DNA of 53,101 nt. It comes from an uncultured Nitrospirota bacterium. Lineage in GTDB: Bacteria; CG2-30-53-67. The stretch is from NCBI GenBank assembly GCA_945786985.1, contig CALZGC010000161.1, forward strand, positions 1-53,101, read 5' to 3'. Of the stretch, positions 25,520 to 35,468 are shown one piece after another; position 1 is the stretch's first letter; each line of letters opens with the position of its first letter. The position numbers and the translations under genes are program-made. The notes beneath the pieces are model-generated. The model searched no databases. It saw only the letters and a list, made by a program, of their open reading frames with translations, and was not told the DNA's origin.

Positions 25520-25642
25520 TGAAAAAGAACTCAAGTCCTTCCGTGCAGGCGCCGATAGAGGCCCCAAGAGGGCAGCCTCCGGCGGCAAGTCACCCGCCAT
25601 CCCGCCCTCTTCAGGTGATTTAATCTTTGGGACAGGTGATGC

Positions 25643-27568
25643 ATGATTGTTCCGAATCAGAATCCGCCCGATGTGATGGCGGCGCTCACGGGTGAAGACC
25701 CTCAGGTTGTGCGCTGCGCGGCCCAGTGGCTGGGTGCGTCCCGGGATGCACAAGCCGTTCCGGGACTTATTTACGCGCTGGGAAACAGGCATCGCGGGTG
25801 CCAGGAGGCGGTGATGGACGCGTTGGTGCAGATCGGGGGGGATAAAACTGTAGAGAGTCTGCTGCCCCTGTTGGCTGACGGGAATCCTCAACGGAGGAGT
25901 GCCGCCGGAGAGATCCTGGAGCGCATCGGGAGTCCTGCCGTCGTGCCCGTCACCCGGCTGTTGCGGCATGGGAACCCATGCGTTCGGGGCACTGCGGCCG
26001 ACCTGCTCGGGAAACTGGGTGCCCGCGAGGCCGTCGTGCATCTGATGGCGCTTCGGGAGGATGAGAATATCAACGTGCGCTGCACTGTCTTCAGGGTTCT
26101 CGGACAGCTGGGCGACGCCGCTGTTTGCGACGGGATTCGGGGTTATCTCAGTGACCCCGAGGAGTGGGTGCGCTTTGCCTTGATGCATGCTCTCGCAGAG
26201 CTCGGAGACCGTGAGGCGATCCCCTTTTTCCTGGAAGCCCTGCAGGCCTCCGATGATGTGAGTTCCTGGGCCGCCGTGGAAGCCCTCGGCCGATTGGGCG
26301 TTCCGGAGGTAGTCCCACCTCTGTTGAAGATGCTGTCAAAGGTGCCGCCCTCGCTGCGAGATCATATCGTCTGCAATATCGTCCGCATTGCGGAAGCACA
26401 GGATTTCAATCTCTATCTGGCCTATGGGCTCCGGCGGCACGAAGGGGCTTTTCTGAGCGCCCTGTCGAACCCGAAGCCGGAGATACGGGAGGCGGTCGTC
26501 CTGGGCATCGGCCGATTCGGAGGACAGGCGGCAGTGGGGCCCATGCTTGCTTGCCTGGAGGCCGTTCCCTTCGGATGCGACAACAGTCTCGAGCCGGTCG
26601 TGGAAGAGGCGCTTTGCCGCATCGGTGAAACGGAGCCTCTACTGGCATACCTGCGGGGTCTGGCCATGCCGCTGCCAAAGAATAAGGAACGGACGGTCCG
26701 GATTTGCGGCCGGGTTCTGGGAAGTCTGCGGGCACGAAAGGCCATTGCGGTTCTGGTGCCGCTGCTTTGTACGGACTCGGCAGACGTGCGGCGTACGCTC
26801 GTGCGTGCCTTAGGAGACATCGGAGACCGGCGCGGCTGTGATGCCTTGATGGGAAGACTGCGCGACGGCACCGGCCATGTGCGCAGCGAAGCGGCCCGTG
26901 CTCTGGGGCGCATTGGGGACCCCTGTGCTGCGCTGCCTCTCTTCGAAGCCCTGCTACGCGAGTGCTACGGGGACGTGAAGGAATCATTGATGAGGGCTTT
27001 GGTGGGCCTGGGGGACGTGCGCATCAAGAAGCGCTTCCGCGCGCTCCTTTTTCATCCGGCGATCGAGATAAGGCAGCTGGCCATTCAATGCTTTGGTGCG
27101 ATGGCGGACTGGAAGGACGGCCGTATACTCTTCGAGAGTTTGCAGGATGAACACGATGGCATCCGGCGGCAGGTGGTGCAAGCCCTGGGAAGGCTGGACC
27201 ACCCGGGTGTCCTGGAGCCGCTGATCTATGCACTCAGCGACGAACATGAGGCGGTCCGAATGGCTGCCGTCGAGGCTCTGGCCGGCAAGCCGTCGGAGCA
27301 GGCGGTGCGGGGACTGATCTCATCGCTATACGATCCGAGCAGACGTGTTGCATACAAGGCTGCCGAGGCGCTGGGTTCGCTGGGGGATGCGTCCTGTGTG
27401 CAGCCGATGCTGAACCTGTTGCAGTGTACCGAAGACGTTCCCATGAAAATTGCCCTGGTCCGTTCCCTCCAGCAGGTGTCGGACCCCCGGGTGGAGAGTG
27501 TACTGGAGGAGATTCGGCGGGACCAGAATCCCGACTTGCAAGCACTCTTCGGTACATCACGATGTTAA
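25643..27568 (+). CDS. HEAT-repeat protein of the chemotaxis locus
   Basis: This 641-residue protein consists almost wholly of about 18 tandem helical HEAT/PBS-lyase-type repeats of 30-33 residues, with the recurring pattern D-x-x-V-R-x-x-A-A-x-A-L-G-x-L-G-D (for example DVRRTLVRALGDIGD and HVRSEAARALGRIGD). There is no signal peptide or membrane segment, so it is cytoplasmic and probably a protein-binding scaffold. It lies between fliA and cheR and shares strand and spacing with the chemotaxis genes, hinting at a role with the receptor or motor complexes. No catalytic motif is seen. The ATG at 25643 follows AGGTGAT. The specific function is unknown. Confidence 0.85.
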   Translation: MIVPNQNPPDVMAALTGEDPQVVRCAAQWLGASRDAQAVPGLIYALGNRHRGCQEAVMDALVQIGGDKTVESLLPLLADGNPQRRSAAGEILERIGSPAVVPVTRLLRHGNPCVRGTAADLLGKLGAREAVVHLMALREDENINVRCTVFRVLGQLGDAAVCDGIRGYLSDPEEWVRFALMHALAELGDREAIPFFLEALQASDDVSSWAAVEALGRLGVPEVVPPLLKMLSKVPPSLRDHIVCNIVRIAEAQDFNLYLAYGLRRHEGAFLSALSNPKPEIREAVVLGIGRFGGQAAVGPMLACLEAVPFGCDNSLEPVVEEALCRIGETEPLLAYLRGLAMPLPKNKERTVRICGRVLGSLRARKAIAVLVPLLCTDSADVRRTLVRALGDIGDRRGCDALMGRLRDGTGHVRSEAARALGRIGDPCAALPLFEALLRECYGDVKESLMRALVGLGDVRIKKRFRALLFHPAIEIRQLAIQCFGAMADWKDGRILFESLQDEHDGIRRQVVQALGRLDHPGVLEPLIYALSDEHEAVRMAAVEALAGKPSEQAVRGLISSLYDPSRRVAYKAAEALGSLGDASCVQPMLNLLQCTEDVPMKIALVRSLQQVSDPRVESVLEEIRRDQNPDLQALFGTSRC

Positions 27569-27615
27569 GTTGACCAACCCGGCGCCGCGGCCGCGGATCC
27601 GCGTCAGGGGAGAGG

Positions 27616-28485
27616 ATGTTGCCCTTGCTGTCTCAGAAGCAGTGCCACGGGCAGGTGGTGATTGACGACCGGTTCTTCGACCTGCTGCGCAAGATCATCC
27701 TGGAGCTTTCGGGTATCACGATTCCGGACAGCAAGCGGTACTTGCTGGAGAACCGACTGTCTCATCGACTCAGAGCGAGGGGTTGCAAGAATTTCGAAGA
27801 ATACTACTATCTCCTTCATTATGGGACGGCCAAGGAGGAAGAGCGTGTTCGGATGATCGAGTGCATCACCACCAATGAAACTTTCTTCTTCAGGGAACCG
27901 GCGCATCTGCGGGCTTTTCGCGAGGAGATTCTCCCGGCGCTCATCCGGACGCGCCGTGCCGAGGCAGAATCGACGATTCGCATCTGGAGCGCTGCTTGCT
28001 CGACAGGAGAAGAGCCTTACACGCTGGCCATGCTGCTGCAGGAAATGGACGAAGAGCTCTCGGGCGTGCAAATTCAGATTCTGGCGAGCGATATCAACGA
28101 ATCGGTGATCCGATCGGCCCGGCGGGGGATCTTCGGTGAGAATTCCCTGCGCCATCTCTCCCCGGCCCGGCGGCGGGACTATTTTGTTCCCGCCGCGGGT
28201 GGCATGCGCCTGCGGGACGATGTGAAGTCGGCCGTGCGATTCGCCAACCTCAACCTGATGGACCGGGAACGGCTGATGCTGTTCCAGGGAATGGACGTGA
28301 TCTTCTGCAAGAACGTCCTGATATATTTCGACATGGCTGTGCGGAAAGAGGTGGTGGCCAATCTTTATGATGTGCTTGCGCCCCAGGGCATTCTGATGAT
28401 TGGACAGTCCGAGAGTCTGCACGACATCTCTCGGTCCTTTCTTCCAGTGTATATGGGTGGAGCCGTTGTTTACAAAAAGGAATAG
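27616..28485 (+). CDS. cheR: Chemotaxis protein methyltransferase CheR
   Basis: CheR (289 residues) methylates glutamates on chemoreceptors using S-adenosylmethionine. An N-terminal helical domain (ILELSGITIPDSKRYLLENR, LSHRL) precedes the SAM-binding domain with TTNETFFFREPAHLRAF, IWSAACSTGEEPYTLAMLL and FANLNLMDRERLMLFQGMDV, then IFCKNVLIYFD. Length is normal. The ATG at 27616 follows GGGGAGAGG closely. It is the first recognisable chemotaxis gene in the cluster and acts against CheB, encoded 3.7 kb downstream. Confidence 0.97.
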   Translation: MLPLLSQKQCHGQVVIDDRFFDLLRKIILELSGITIPDSKRYLLENRLSHRLRARGCKNFEEYYYLLHYGTAKEEERVRMIECITTNETFFFREPAHLRAFREEILPALIRTRRAEAESTIRIWSAACSTGEEPYTLAMLLQEMDEELSGVQIQILASDINESVIRSARRGIFGENSLRHLSPARRRDYFVPAAGGMRLRDDVKSAVRFANLNLMDRERLMLFQGMDVIFCKNVLIYFDMAVRKEVVANLYDVLAPQGILMIGQSESLHDISRSFLPVYMGGAVVYKKE

Positions 28486-28495
28486 GAGCACCCCG

Positions 28496-28515
28496 GTTTG
28501 TCTCTGTTGACAAAC
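28496..28515. other. Hairpin in the cheR-cheY gap
   Basis: GTTTGTC (28496-28502) and GACAAAC (28509-28515) pair around a TCTGTT loop. Nearby CCCCGG (28491-28496) and CCGGGG (28527-28532) could extend it. No U-run follows, so this is more likely an mRNA structure than a terminator. No promoter is evident in the 62-nt gap. Confidence 0.5.
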
Positions 28516-28547
28516 GGGACATCCGGCCGGGGTCGAAGAGGACGGTC

Positions 28548-28958
28548 ATGTTGAAGAAAATTCTCATCGTTGACGACGACAGCATCACTCGGAAATATAT
28601 CGGCTTTATGCTGCGGGCCGAGGGATATGAAATCCTCACGGCCCGGGATGGACTGGAAGCCCTGGAAACCATCGGCCGGCGGGGAGTCGATCTGGTGATG
28701 ACCGACCTGAATATGCCCCACATGGACGGGGCCGATCTGATCCGGCACTTGCGAGAAAATGCTGAAACGGCCGAGCTTCCAATCCTCATGCTGACCACCG
28801 AGGGGGATGAAGAAAGCCGCGACCTGGGAGTTTCCGCCGGGGCGAACGAGTATCTCATCAAACCGATCGCCAGGGATGTCCTGGCGGCGAAGGTGCGTGA
28901 ATGGATGGAACGCCATGGGGAGGAAGTGCCGGCGCCGGGAGGTAAGAAGGAATGCTGA
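28548..28958 (+). CDS. CheY-like single-domain response regulator (first of two)
   Basis: This 136-residue stand-alone receiver has the phosphoacceptor Asp at position 53 ([13 protein letters not shown]), the acidic pair at 9-10, and the Thr and Lys of the switch ([17 protein letters not shown]). It has a longer C-terminal tail than CheY and is closer to the general PleD/CheY group. It could be a phosphate sink or a second output of CheA. It overlaps the next gene by 7 nt. Role inferred from position. Confidence 0.93.
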   Translation: MLKKILIVDDDSITRKYIGFMLRAEGYEILTARDGLEALETIGRRGVDLVMTDLNMPHMDGADLIRHLRENAETAELPILMLTTEGDEESRDLGVSAGANEYLIKPIARDVLAAKVREWMERHGEEVPAPGGKKEC

Positions 28959-29332
28959 ACCCGAATATGAAAGTTCTGGTGGTGGATGATTTCCCCACCA
29001 TGCGCAGGATTATCAAGAACCTGCTCAAACAGGTGGGTTTTGAGAAAATCACAGAAGCCGAGGACGGCGCGCATGCTCTGACACTGATACGGGAGAATGC
29101 GATCGATTTCGTCGTAACCGACTGGAACATGCCTCGGCTCAACGGCATCGAACTACTCAAGACGCTTCGGGCGGACCCGAGCACCAAGAGCCTGCCGGTT
29201 CTCATGATCACTGCAGAGGCTGAGAAGGAGTGCATCATTCAGGCCATCAAGGCCGGTGTTAACAACTATATTGTAAAACCCTTTACGGCGGAGACTCTGA
29301 AAGAGAAGCTGGAGAAGATCTTTGTCGACTAA
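28952..29332 (+). CDS. cheY: Chemotaxis response regulator CheY
   Basis: CheY (126 residues) carries CheA's signal to FliM. The key residues fall at the same positions as in E. coli: Asp57 in [12 protein letters not shown], Thr87 in LMITAE and Lys109 in YIVKPF, with acidic residues at 12-13. The sequence ([17 protein letters not shown]) is typical of motor-binding CheY. ATG at 28952 is preceded by GGAGGTAAGAAGG. It overlaps the previous receiver gene, so the two are translationally coupled. Confidence 0.97.
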   Translation: MLNPNMKVLVVDDFPTMRRIIKNLLKQVGFEKITEAEDGAHALTLIRENAIDFVVTDWNMPRLNGIELLKTLRADPSTKSLPVLMITAEAEKECIIQAIKAGVNNYIVKPFTAETLKEKLEKIFVD

Positions 29333-29388
29333 GCGCTGCTTTGGGTGGGCCAAACGCCCGCCAAACAGTTCCACCGGAGGACAAAATA

Positions 29389-31269
29389 ATGCCGGATGAA
29401 AGAATTCCGGAGGACATGCAGGAAATCATCGAAGACTTCATCGTCGAGTCGCAGGAAAGTCTTGGAACGCTGGAGGCCGTGTTTGTCGACCTCGAAAAGG
29501 ACCCGGGAAATTTGGAGCTGATCAATGCCGTCTTTCGGCCCGTCCATTCCATGAAGGGTGCGGCCGATTTCCTGGGGTTCAAGCAGATCGTAACCGTGGC
29601 CCACAAGGGTGAAAGTCTTCTCAATCTGCTTCGAAACGGGAAACTCACCCTGACCCCGGGTATCCTGGACGTGATCCTGGAAGCGGTCGACCTGATGAAG
29701 CTCCTCGTTCAAAGTATTGAATCGGACGGGGAGCAGCAGATCGAGATTCGCTCCACCGTCGATCGGCTCTCGGACATACTGAGTGGCGACAGTCTGCCGG
29801 AGACGGCCGCTGGCCCGGGTAACTCACCGGACGTTCCGGTGCCTGCCGAAGCCGAGGGGGTCGATCCGGGTCCAGCCGATGAGCCTGTGGCGAAAAAGGA
29901 GAGTCCCCGTTCTCCGGAAGCGGACGAGGTGGGAGGCGGCGGCGCAGGACCGCCCCCCCCGACAGCGCCATTGGCGGCCGCCGTTCCCGGGGCGTCCCTG
30001 GGTGCAGCCGGCGAGACTGGCGAGACTCCCGAGCCGTCGACCGCGTTAGCCGAGCCCGCGGAGATTCCGGGGACCGCCCGGGAGCAGACGATCCGGGTCG
30101 ATGTGGACCGCCTGGATTCGGTGATGAATCTTGTGGGGGAACTGGTCCTGGCGCGCAACCGGCTCTTTCGGATCAATCATGGTATCGAGGCCCGCTACGG
30201 CAGTGATGAGCTGGTGCAGGAACTGCTGGACACCACGCTGCACTTGAGCGCCTTCACGACAGATTTGCAGCAGGCTGTCTTGAAAACGAGAATGCAGCCT
30301 ATGCGCAAGGTCTTCAGCAAGCTGCCCCGGGTTGTTCGGGACACGGCCCGGAAGAAGAAGAAAGAGGTGGCACTGGAGATTGTCGGCGAAGAAACGGAGG
30401 TGGACAAATCGATCATCGAGGAAATCGGAAGCCCCCTGGTGCACCTGATCCGCAATGCCGTGGATCACGGGATTGAAATCCCCGATTTTCGCGTGATCTT
30501 CGGCAAGCCCGAAACGGGAAGGATCCGCGTGGCCGCTGCTTACGAGGGCGATCACATTGATATTCAAATAGAAGACGACGGCAAGGGGATGGATCCCGAA
30601 CAGCTCCGGCAGGCGGCGGTTCGCAGGGGGCTGTTCGATACCGCGGACGCCGAACGCCTGTCGGACAAGGAGTGCCTGAACCTGATCTTCCATCCCGGTT
30701 TCAGCACGGCCGAAAAACTCACCAGCACCTCGGGTCGGGGTGTGGGGATGGATGTGGTGAAGGCGAACATTGCCAAGCTCAACGGGATTGTCAATGTGGA
30801 GAGCCGATGCGAACAGGGGACCCAAGTCAGCATCCGGCTGCCGCTGACCGTAGCCATCATTCAGGCATTGATGGTGGGAGTGGGCGAGGAAACCTATGCG
30901 CTTCCCCTGAGCGCCGTCATTGAAACCCTGAGACTCACCCGGCGGGATATTCAGTCCATCGATGAGCGGGAGGTGATTGCCCTGCGCGATGAGATCGTGC
31001 CGTTGGTGCAGCTGGCTCATGAGCTGGATATCCCCGACGCGCATGAAGAAGGGAACGAGTTTGGTTATGCCGTTATCATTGGACTGGCGGAGCAAAAGCT
31101 CGGGCTCGTGGTGTCAAAGCTTTACGGCCAGGAAGAAATCGTGATCAAACCTTTGGGAGAGTACCTCAAGGGGACCAGTGATTTTGCCGGAGCCACTCTG
31201 ACGGGCGACGGCAAGGTCATTATGATCCTCGACGTGGGGGCTCTCATGCGGCAGAAATCGGTGGCGTAA
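29389..31269 (+). CDS. cheA: Chemotaxis histidine kinase CheA
   Basis: CheA (626 residues) senses receptor state through CheW and phosphorylates CheY and CheB. The P1 domain has the phosphorylated His53 in RPVHSMKGAADFLGF. Residues about 135-232 are a Pro/Ala/Gly/Glu-rich linker; I see no folded P2 (CheY-docking) domain there. P3 dimerisation begins at RLDSVMNLVGELVLARNRLF. The P4 ATP-binding domain shows HLIRNAVDHGIE, EDDGKGMD and STSGRGVGMDVVK. A C-terminal CheW-like P5 follows. The ATG at 29389 has GGAGG 8 nt upstream. Confidence 0.97.
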   Translation: MPDERIPEDMQEIIEDFIVESQESLGTLEAVFVDLEKDPGNLELINAVFRPVHSMKGAADFLGFKQIVTVAHKGESLLNLLRNGKLTLTPGILDVILEAVDLMKLLVQSIESDGEQQIEIRSTVDRLSDILSGDSLPETAAGPGNSPDVPVPAEAEGVDPGPADEPVAKKESPRSPEADEVGGGGAGPPPPTAPLAAAVPGASLGAAGETGETPEPSTALAEPAEIPGTAREQTIRVDVDRLDSVMNLVGELVLARNRLFRINHGIEARYGSDELVQELLDTTLHLSAFTTDLQQAVLKTRMQPMRKVFSKLPRVVRDTARKKKKEVALEIVGEETEVDKSIIEEIGSPLVHLIRNAVDHGIEIPDFRVIFGKPETGRIRVAAAYEGDHIDIQIEDDGKGMDPEQLRQAAVRRGLFDTADAERLSDKECLNLIFHPGFSTAEKLTSTSGRGVGMDVVKANIAKLNGIVNVESRCEQGTQVSIRLPLTVAIIQALMVGVGEETYALPLSAVIETLRLTRRDIQSIDEREVIALRDEIVPLVQLAHELDIPDAHEEGNEFGYAVIIGLAEQKLGLVVSKLYGQEEIVIKPLGEYLKGTSDFAGATLTGDGKVIMILDVGALMRQKSVA

Positions 31270-31308
31270 CGGTCCGGGTCGCCGGCCGTATGACAGCAGG
31301 GAGAAGGC

Positions 31309-32391
31309 ATGAGGAATTTGCCGGCGGGGAATCCTATCCGCATTCTGATCGTTGATGACTCCGTCTTCATGCGAATGGCGCTGCGACGCATGCTGGAGTC
31401 CGATCCCGCCGTCGAGGTGGTGGGAGTGGCCAAAGACGGGGTCGAGGCACTTGATCAGGTCGAGGCGTTGCGGCCGGACCTGGTGACCCTTGACATTGAG
31501 ATGCCTCGGATGGACGGGTTGACCGTGCTGGAGAAGATCATGTCCCGGTCCAGCCTGCCCGTGATCATGATCAGCTCGCACACCCAGGAAGGATCCCGGG
31601 CCACGCTGAGGGCACTCGATCTGGGCGCCGTCGATTTCATCCCCAAGTCGACCGACGGCTCCCTTATCGGAGCCGACGCGATGGAGGGTGTCCTGCTTGA
31701 AAAGGTCAAAGCCTGTGCCGCGTCTCAGGTACGGCCCCGTTGGGAGGAACCGTCACCACCGCTGCATCGGAGAACGTCCGCGCAGGGCCCTCCGGCGCCG
31801 GGGCCGATCGACGTGGTGGCGATTGGCGCGTCCACGGGAGGACCCAGGGCACTCAAGGAGGTGATCTCTCGGCTTCCCGGGGATTTCCCGGCGGCCGTGC
31901 TCATCGTACAGCATATGCCCCAGGGGTTTACCCGCACTTTTGCGGAACGGCTGAACGAAATCAGCGAGGTCATGGTCAAAGAGGCCGAGGAGGGAGATGC
32001 AATCGTTCCCGGAGGTGTCTTGGTGGCCCCCGGGGGGCAGCACCTGCTGGTCCGCACAAGAGCCTTCGGCGGCCCCGTGGTTCGTCTGACGCAGCATCCC
32101 GGGAACTTGTCCTATCGTCCATCGGTCGACGTCATGCTCTGTGCCGTGGCCGAAGTATTCGGAGAACGGGCCCTGGCCGTCATGATGACCGGGATGGGAT
32201 ACGACGGTCGGGAGGGGATGCGGGCCATCAAGAAGTTCGGTGGCCGAACGCTTGCCCAGGACCGGGAGAGCTGCGTGGTGTTCGGGATGCCGGGGGCCGC
32301 GGCAGCCATCGGGGTGGTGGACCAGATGGTACCGTTGTGGCGTCTCGCGGAAACGCTGGTCGGTGTGGTGCTGGCCGCAGAGCCGGCCTGA
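31309..32391 (+). CDS. cheB: Chemotaxis methylesterase CheB
   Basis: CheB (360 residues) demethylates receptors when its receiver domain is phosphorylated by CheA. The receiver has Asp62 ([13 protein letters not shown]). After a linker, the esterase domain contains the catalytic triad Ser175 in IGASTGGPR, His202 in VQHMPQGFT and Asp299 in [12 protein letters not shown]. The length and order are standard. The ATG at 31309 follows GGGAGAAGG. The gene ends 13 nt before the chemoreceptor gene. Confidence 0.97.
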   Translation: MRNLPAGNPIRILIVDDSVFMRMALRRMLESDPAVEVVGVAKDGVEALDQVEALRPDLVTLDIEMPRMDGLTVLEKIMSRSSLPVIMISSHTQEGSRATLRALDLGAVDFIPKSTDGSLIGADAMEGVLLEKVKACAASQVRPRWEEPSPPLHRRTSAQGPPAPGPIDVVAIGASTGGPRALKEVISRLPGDFPAAVLIVQHMPQGFTRTFAERLNEISEVMVKEAEEGDAIVPGGVLVAPGGQHLLVRTRAFGGPVVRLTQHPGNLSYRPSVDVMLCAVAEVFGERALAVMMTGMGYDGREGMRAIKKFGGRTLAQDRESCVVFGMPGAAAAIGVVDQMVPLWRLAETLVGVVLAAEPA

Positions 32392-32404
32392 ACGGAGGTG
32401 GCGG

Positions 32405-34030
32405 ATGCGGAGTAGGATGCGACTGAAAATCAGACAGAAAATGGCGGGGCTAACGGTCGTGCTGTCACTGGGTATCCTGTTGATGGGCGGGCTGGCTCTC
32501 ATTTTCGTTCATGAGCTGCAGTCGGCGCTGATTCAAGATCACCGCCGTGACGAGACGCTCGAGCTGAAGCACCGCATGCAGTTTGCCGCGCTCCAGGTGC
32601 AGCAGTTTCTGACGGATGCCGCCCTGACGGGGTCTGAGGAGGCTGTTGCCGACGGCGAGAGATGGTTCGGCCGCTTTCTGGAGATGACCGATGAGATCGC
32701 GGGGCTGATGGGGCAGACGCATGGGCGGAAAATCAGTGGACTGCAGAAAACCATTCGGGAACACCACCGGCGGGGCGAGGAGATGGTTCGGGACTACCGC
32801 GCCGGTGACCGGGCGGCGGGTCTTGCAAAAATGGACGCATTCGACCGCAAGGCCCTTCAGATTACGGCACACATCGATCAGATTTACGGACAGTTTCAGT
32901 CTGGGAGTCTGGCGGAGATTGAGGCACTTCGCGGGCGGGTGGAGAGCTTCGATCTGGGGATCATCGTCTGCAGTCTTGGTTTCCTGCTCTTTGCAGCAGC
33001 GACGGTCACTTATCTGTCCAGAACCTTACTCCGGCCTCTGGGCCCCCTGGTGCGCATGATCCGTCTGCTGGCTTCCGGCGATTTTGCCACCGACGTACCT
33101 GTCGCCAAGCGGGGAGATGAGTTTCAGGATCTCTACGAGGATTTACTCAAGATCAGGGGCAATCTGGGAGACATTCTCCAGGGGATAGTGGAAAATGGGA
33201 CGCAGGTCGCTTCCGCGTCAGAACAGTTACAGGTCACGTCAACTCAGATCGTTGAGGGGATGAGAAGGACGTGTCGTTCAGAGGAAGAGATGGCCGCCTC
33301 GGTGGCGCAGTTGAGTACCAGTATTGACGATGTCGCCCGTTATGCTCAAAATTCCCTGGTGGCTGCAGAGGAGATGGTCACTGTCAGCGGGGACGGTCGC
33401 GACCAGAGCGACGAGGTGCTCCACTGCATGAACCAGATGGCCACCATCGTTCAGGAAGCATCGGCTCTGGGAGCCAAACTGTCCCGCATCAGCCAGGAAA
33501 TCGGGGGTTTTACCAAAGTGATTGATGACATCATGGAACAGACCCAGCTTCTCGCTTTCAATGCTGCCATCGAGGCGGCCCATGCGGGAGAGCAGGGACG
33601 AGGTTTTGCGGTGGTCGCCGAGGAGGTGCGAAAACTTTCGGAGAAAACCTCCAAGGCAACCCAGGGTATTGCAGAGATCATCGAGCAGATCCAGGGGGAC
33701 AGCGGGGACATGGTCGCCACGCTTTGTGAAGGCATGGAAGTCATGGAAGGCGCGACGGTCAAGACCCGTCAGGCCCACGAAGGATTGGGCCGGGTCATCG
33801 ATAGCGTCTCTCAGGTGAAAACGATGATCCAGCAGATTGCCGCCTCTGCCGAGGAGGAGAGTCGAACGTCCACGGAGATCACCCAAAGTGCCCGGGAGAT
33901 CGCGAGGCTGAGCCGTGAGGCCGTTCAGGGCGGTGAGGAGTCCTTGAATGCCTGCAGCGATCTCAGCCGTCTGGCTGCGGCGCTGGAACACCGAATGTCT
34001 CTCTTTAAGGTTTCGTCTTCGGCAACCTGA
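32405..34030 (+). CDS. Methyl-accepting chemotaxis protein
   Basis: This chemoreceptor (541 residues) has a first transmembrane helix at about 15-35, a periplasmic four-helix-type sensor (about 36-185), a second transmembrane helix at about 187-210, a HAMP region, and a cytoplasmic signalling domain. The receptor hairpin tip is visible as [39 protein letters not shown]. No C-terminal CheR-tethering pentapeptide is seen. The ATG at 32405 follows GGAGGTGG; an in-frame ATG at 32240 lies inside cheB. The ligand cannot be inferred from sequence. Confidence 0.96.
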   Translation: MRSRMRLKIRQKMAGLTVVLSLGILLMGGLALIFVHELQSALIQDHRRDETLELKHRMQFAALQVQQFLTDAALTGSEEAVADGERWFGRFLEMTDEIAGLMGQTHGRKISGLQKTIREHHRRGEEMVRDYRAGDRAAGLAKMDAFDRKALQITAHIDQIYGQFQSGSLAEIEALRGRVESFDLGIIVCSLGFLLFAAATVTYLSRTLLRPLGPLVRMIRLLASGDFATDVPVAKRGDEFQDLYEDLLKIRGNLGDILQGIVENGTQVASASEQLQVTSTQIVEGMRRTCRSEEEMAASVAQLSTSIDDVARYAQNSLVAAEEMVTVSGDGRDQSDEVLHCMNQMATIVQEASALGAKLSRISQEIGGFTKVIDDIMEQTQLLAFNAAIEAAHAGEQGRGFAVVAEEVRKLSEKTSKATQGIAEIIEQIQGDSGDMVATLCEGMEVMEGATVKTRQAHEGLGRVIDSVSQVKTMIQQIAASAEEESRTSTEITQSAREIARLSREAVQGGEESLNACSDLSRLAAALEHRMSLFKVSSSAT

Positions 34031-34049
34031 TACGAGGAGGTGAAGAAAC

Positions 34050-34898
34050 ATGCCAGCCACCATGCAAGAACTGATTACAAAAACCTGCGATCTTCCGGCC
34101 GTTCCGGATGTGGCCAACCGGGTCATGCAACTCCTGGCGGACCCGGACAGCACGCCGGAAATGGTCTGCAAAACCATTGCCTCGGACCAATCGTTGACGG
34201 CCCGTATCCTGAAGATAGCGAACTCGCCCTTCTACGGGTGTCTGCGGACCATCAACAACCTGAAGTCCGCGATTGTCATCATCGGATACAGTGCCGTTCG
34301 CAGTCTGGTCATCGCGGTCTCCACACGGGAGGTCTACAAGAACTTCGGCCTGACGGAAAGGATGTTGTGGGAACACTCGGTGGGGGTGGGGATCGGATCC
34401 CACCTGTTGGGCAAAGAGGTTCGACTCTCCAAACTGGACGACGTCTTTGTCTGCGGCCTCATGCATGATCTCGGCAAGGTGGTCATGAACAACAGTGACC
34501 CCGACCGCTATCGCAGGGTCATGGAGGGTATGTATAACGAGGGGGGAGAATCCCTCGAGGTGGAGCAGGGGGTTTTCGGCTTCTCCCACCCGGAGGTAGG
34601 CGCCTTGGTCGTGCGCAAGTGGAACCTGCCGGAAGAGCTCGAACAGGCGGTCCGGTTTCATCATGACATCGATCAGCTCGCCGGGCAGGACAGCTACCTC
34701 CATTTGCTGGCTTCCATACTGAGTCTCTCAGACACGATCTGCCAGCGATTGGGGATCGGAAGCCGCGGGGTCGACAACAGCATCACCGTCCAGGACAGCC
34801 AGGCGGCGAAGAATCTGGGGCTGTCCGGGGACCGCCTGGATGCCCTGATGGCGGCTGTCGAGAAAGCCTACAATGAGGAAAGAAGTAATTTCGGGTAG
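34050..34898 (+). CDS. HDOD domain protein
   Basis: This 282-residue protein is a stand-alone HDOD domain with conserved stretches ITKTCDLPAVPDVANRVMQL, RILKIANSPFYG, AIVIIGYSAVRSLVIAVSTR, VCGLMHDLGKVVMNN and HPEVGALVVRKWNLPEELEQ with RFHHD. An HD pair is present in MHDLGK. HDOD proteins are usually non-catalytic signalling scaffolds, often tied to flagella, chemotaxis or c-di-GMP. The ATG at 34050 follows GAGGAGGTGAAG. Substrate and partner are unknown. The setting between receptor and cheW supports a signalling role. Confidence 0.92.
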   Translation: MPATMQELITKTCDLPAVPDVANRVMQLLADPDSTPEMVCKTIASDQSLTARILKIANSPFYGCLRTINNLKSAIVIIGYSAVRSLVIAVSTREVYKNFGLTERMLWEHSVGVGIGSHLLGKEVRLSKLDDVFVCGLMHDLGKVVMNNSDPDRYRRVMEGMYNEGGESLEVEQGVFGFSHPEVGALVVRKWNLPEELEQAVRFHHDIDQLAGQDSYLHLLASILSLSDTICQRLGIGSRGVDNSITVQDSQAAKNLGLSGDRLDALMAAVEKAYNEERSNFG

Positions 34899-34925
34899 GC
34901 CGGGGATGCCGTGCAGGAGTGCACA

Positions 34926-35402
34926 ATGGAACTGGTAACAGACGAAACCAAACCGTTGTATACCATCCGGGTCGCTTCGGAGCTGTCGGGGGTGTCCCCT
35001 GGTACCATTCGGGAATATGAGCGGCAGGGCCTGCTCCGGGTCTACCGGCGACCGCAGAGCCGGCACCGGCTCTTCTCCGCTCTGGAGATCCGCTGGATTC
35101 GGCAGGTCTGGGACCTCCTGCACGAAGCAGGATTGAATGTCGCTGGGATTCGTCGGCTCCTGCAGGTGGAGCCCTGCTACAAAGTGATCAAATGCGCAAA
35201 GGAAGTCCGTGCCGGTTGTCCGGTATTCCGGGCGGCATGCCTGCCGTGCTGGTCTCACGGAATAACACCGTCCTGCTGCGAAAGCAGCGGCCGCAACTGC
35301 CAGGCTTGTGCGGCCTATCTGCTGTCCCATCAGAACCCGGCGCTGTCGGGCAAAGGCCGCAGGGTCGGTTGTGAACCGTCGCACGACAGGCAGCAGGACT
35401 GA
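34926..35402 (+). CDS. MerR-family regulator with cysteine-rich C-terminal tail
   Basis: This 158-residue protein has an N-terminal MerR-type winged helix (LYTIRVASELSGVSPGTIRE, YERQGLLRVYR) of the HspR-like subgroup. Residues 84-149 hold ten cysteines (84, 90, 98, 105, 108, 117, 118, 125, 128, 149), including LPCWSHG and CQAC. The spacing suggests metal or Fe-S binding, or redox sensing; this is inference. The ATG at 34926 has CAGGAG 7 nt upstream. It lies between the HDOD gene and cheW, so it may regulate the signalling genes. No inducer can be named. Confidence 0.85.
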   Translation: MELVTDETKPLYTIRVASELSGVSPGTIREYERQGLLRVYRRPQSRHRLFSALEIRWIRQVWDLLHEAGLNVAGIRRLLQVEPCYKVIKCAKEVRAGCPVFRAACLPCWSHGITPSCCESSGRNCQACAAYLLSHQNPALSGKGRRVGCEPSHDRQQD

Positions 35403-35468
35403 AAGCGCCGCCGGTCCCCCCGTTTGCGTGGGCAGGGGCAGCGCCTGATAGAGGTAGGAGAAGAAGCG

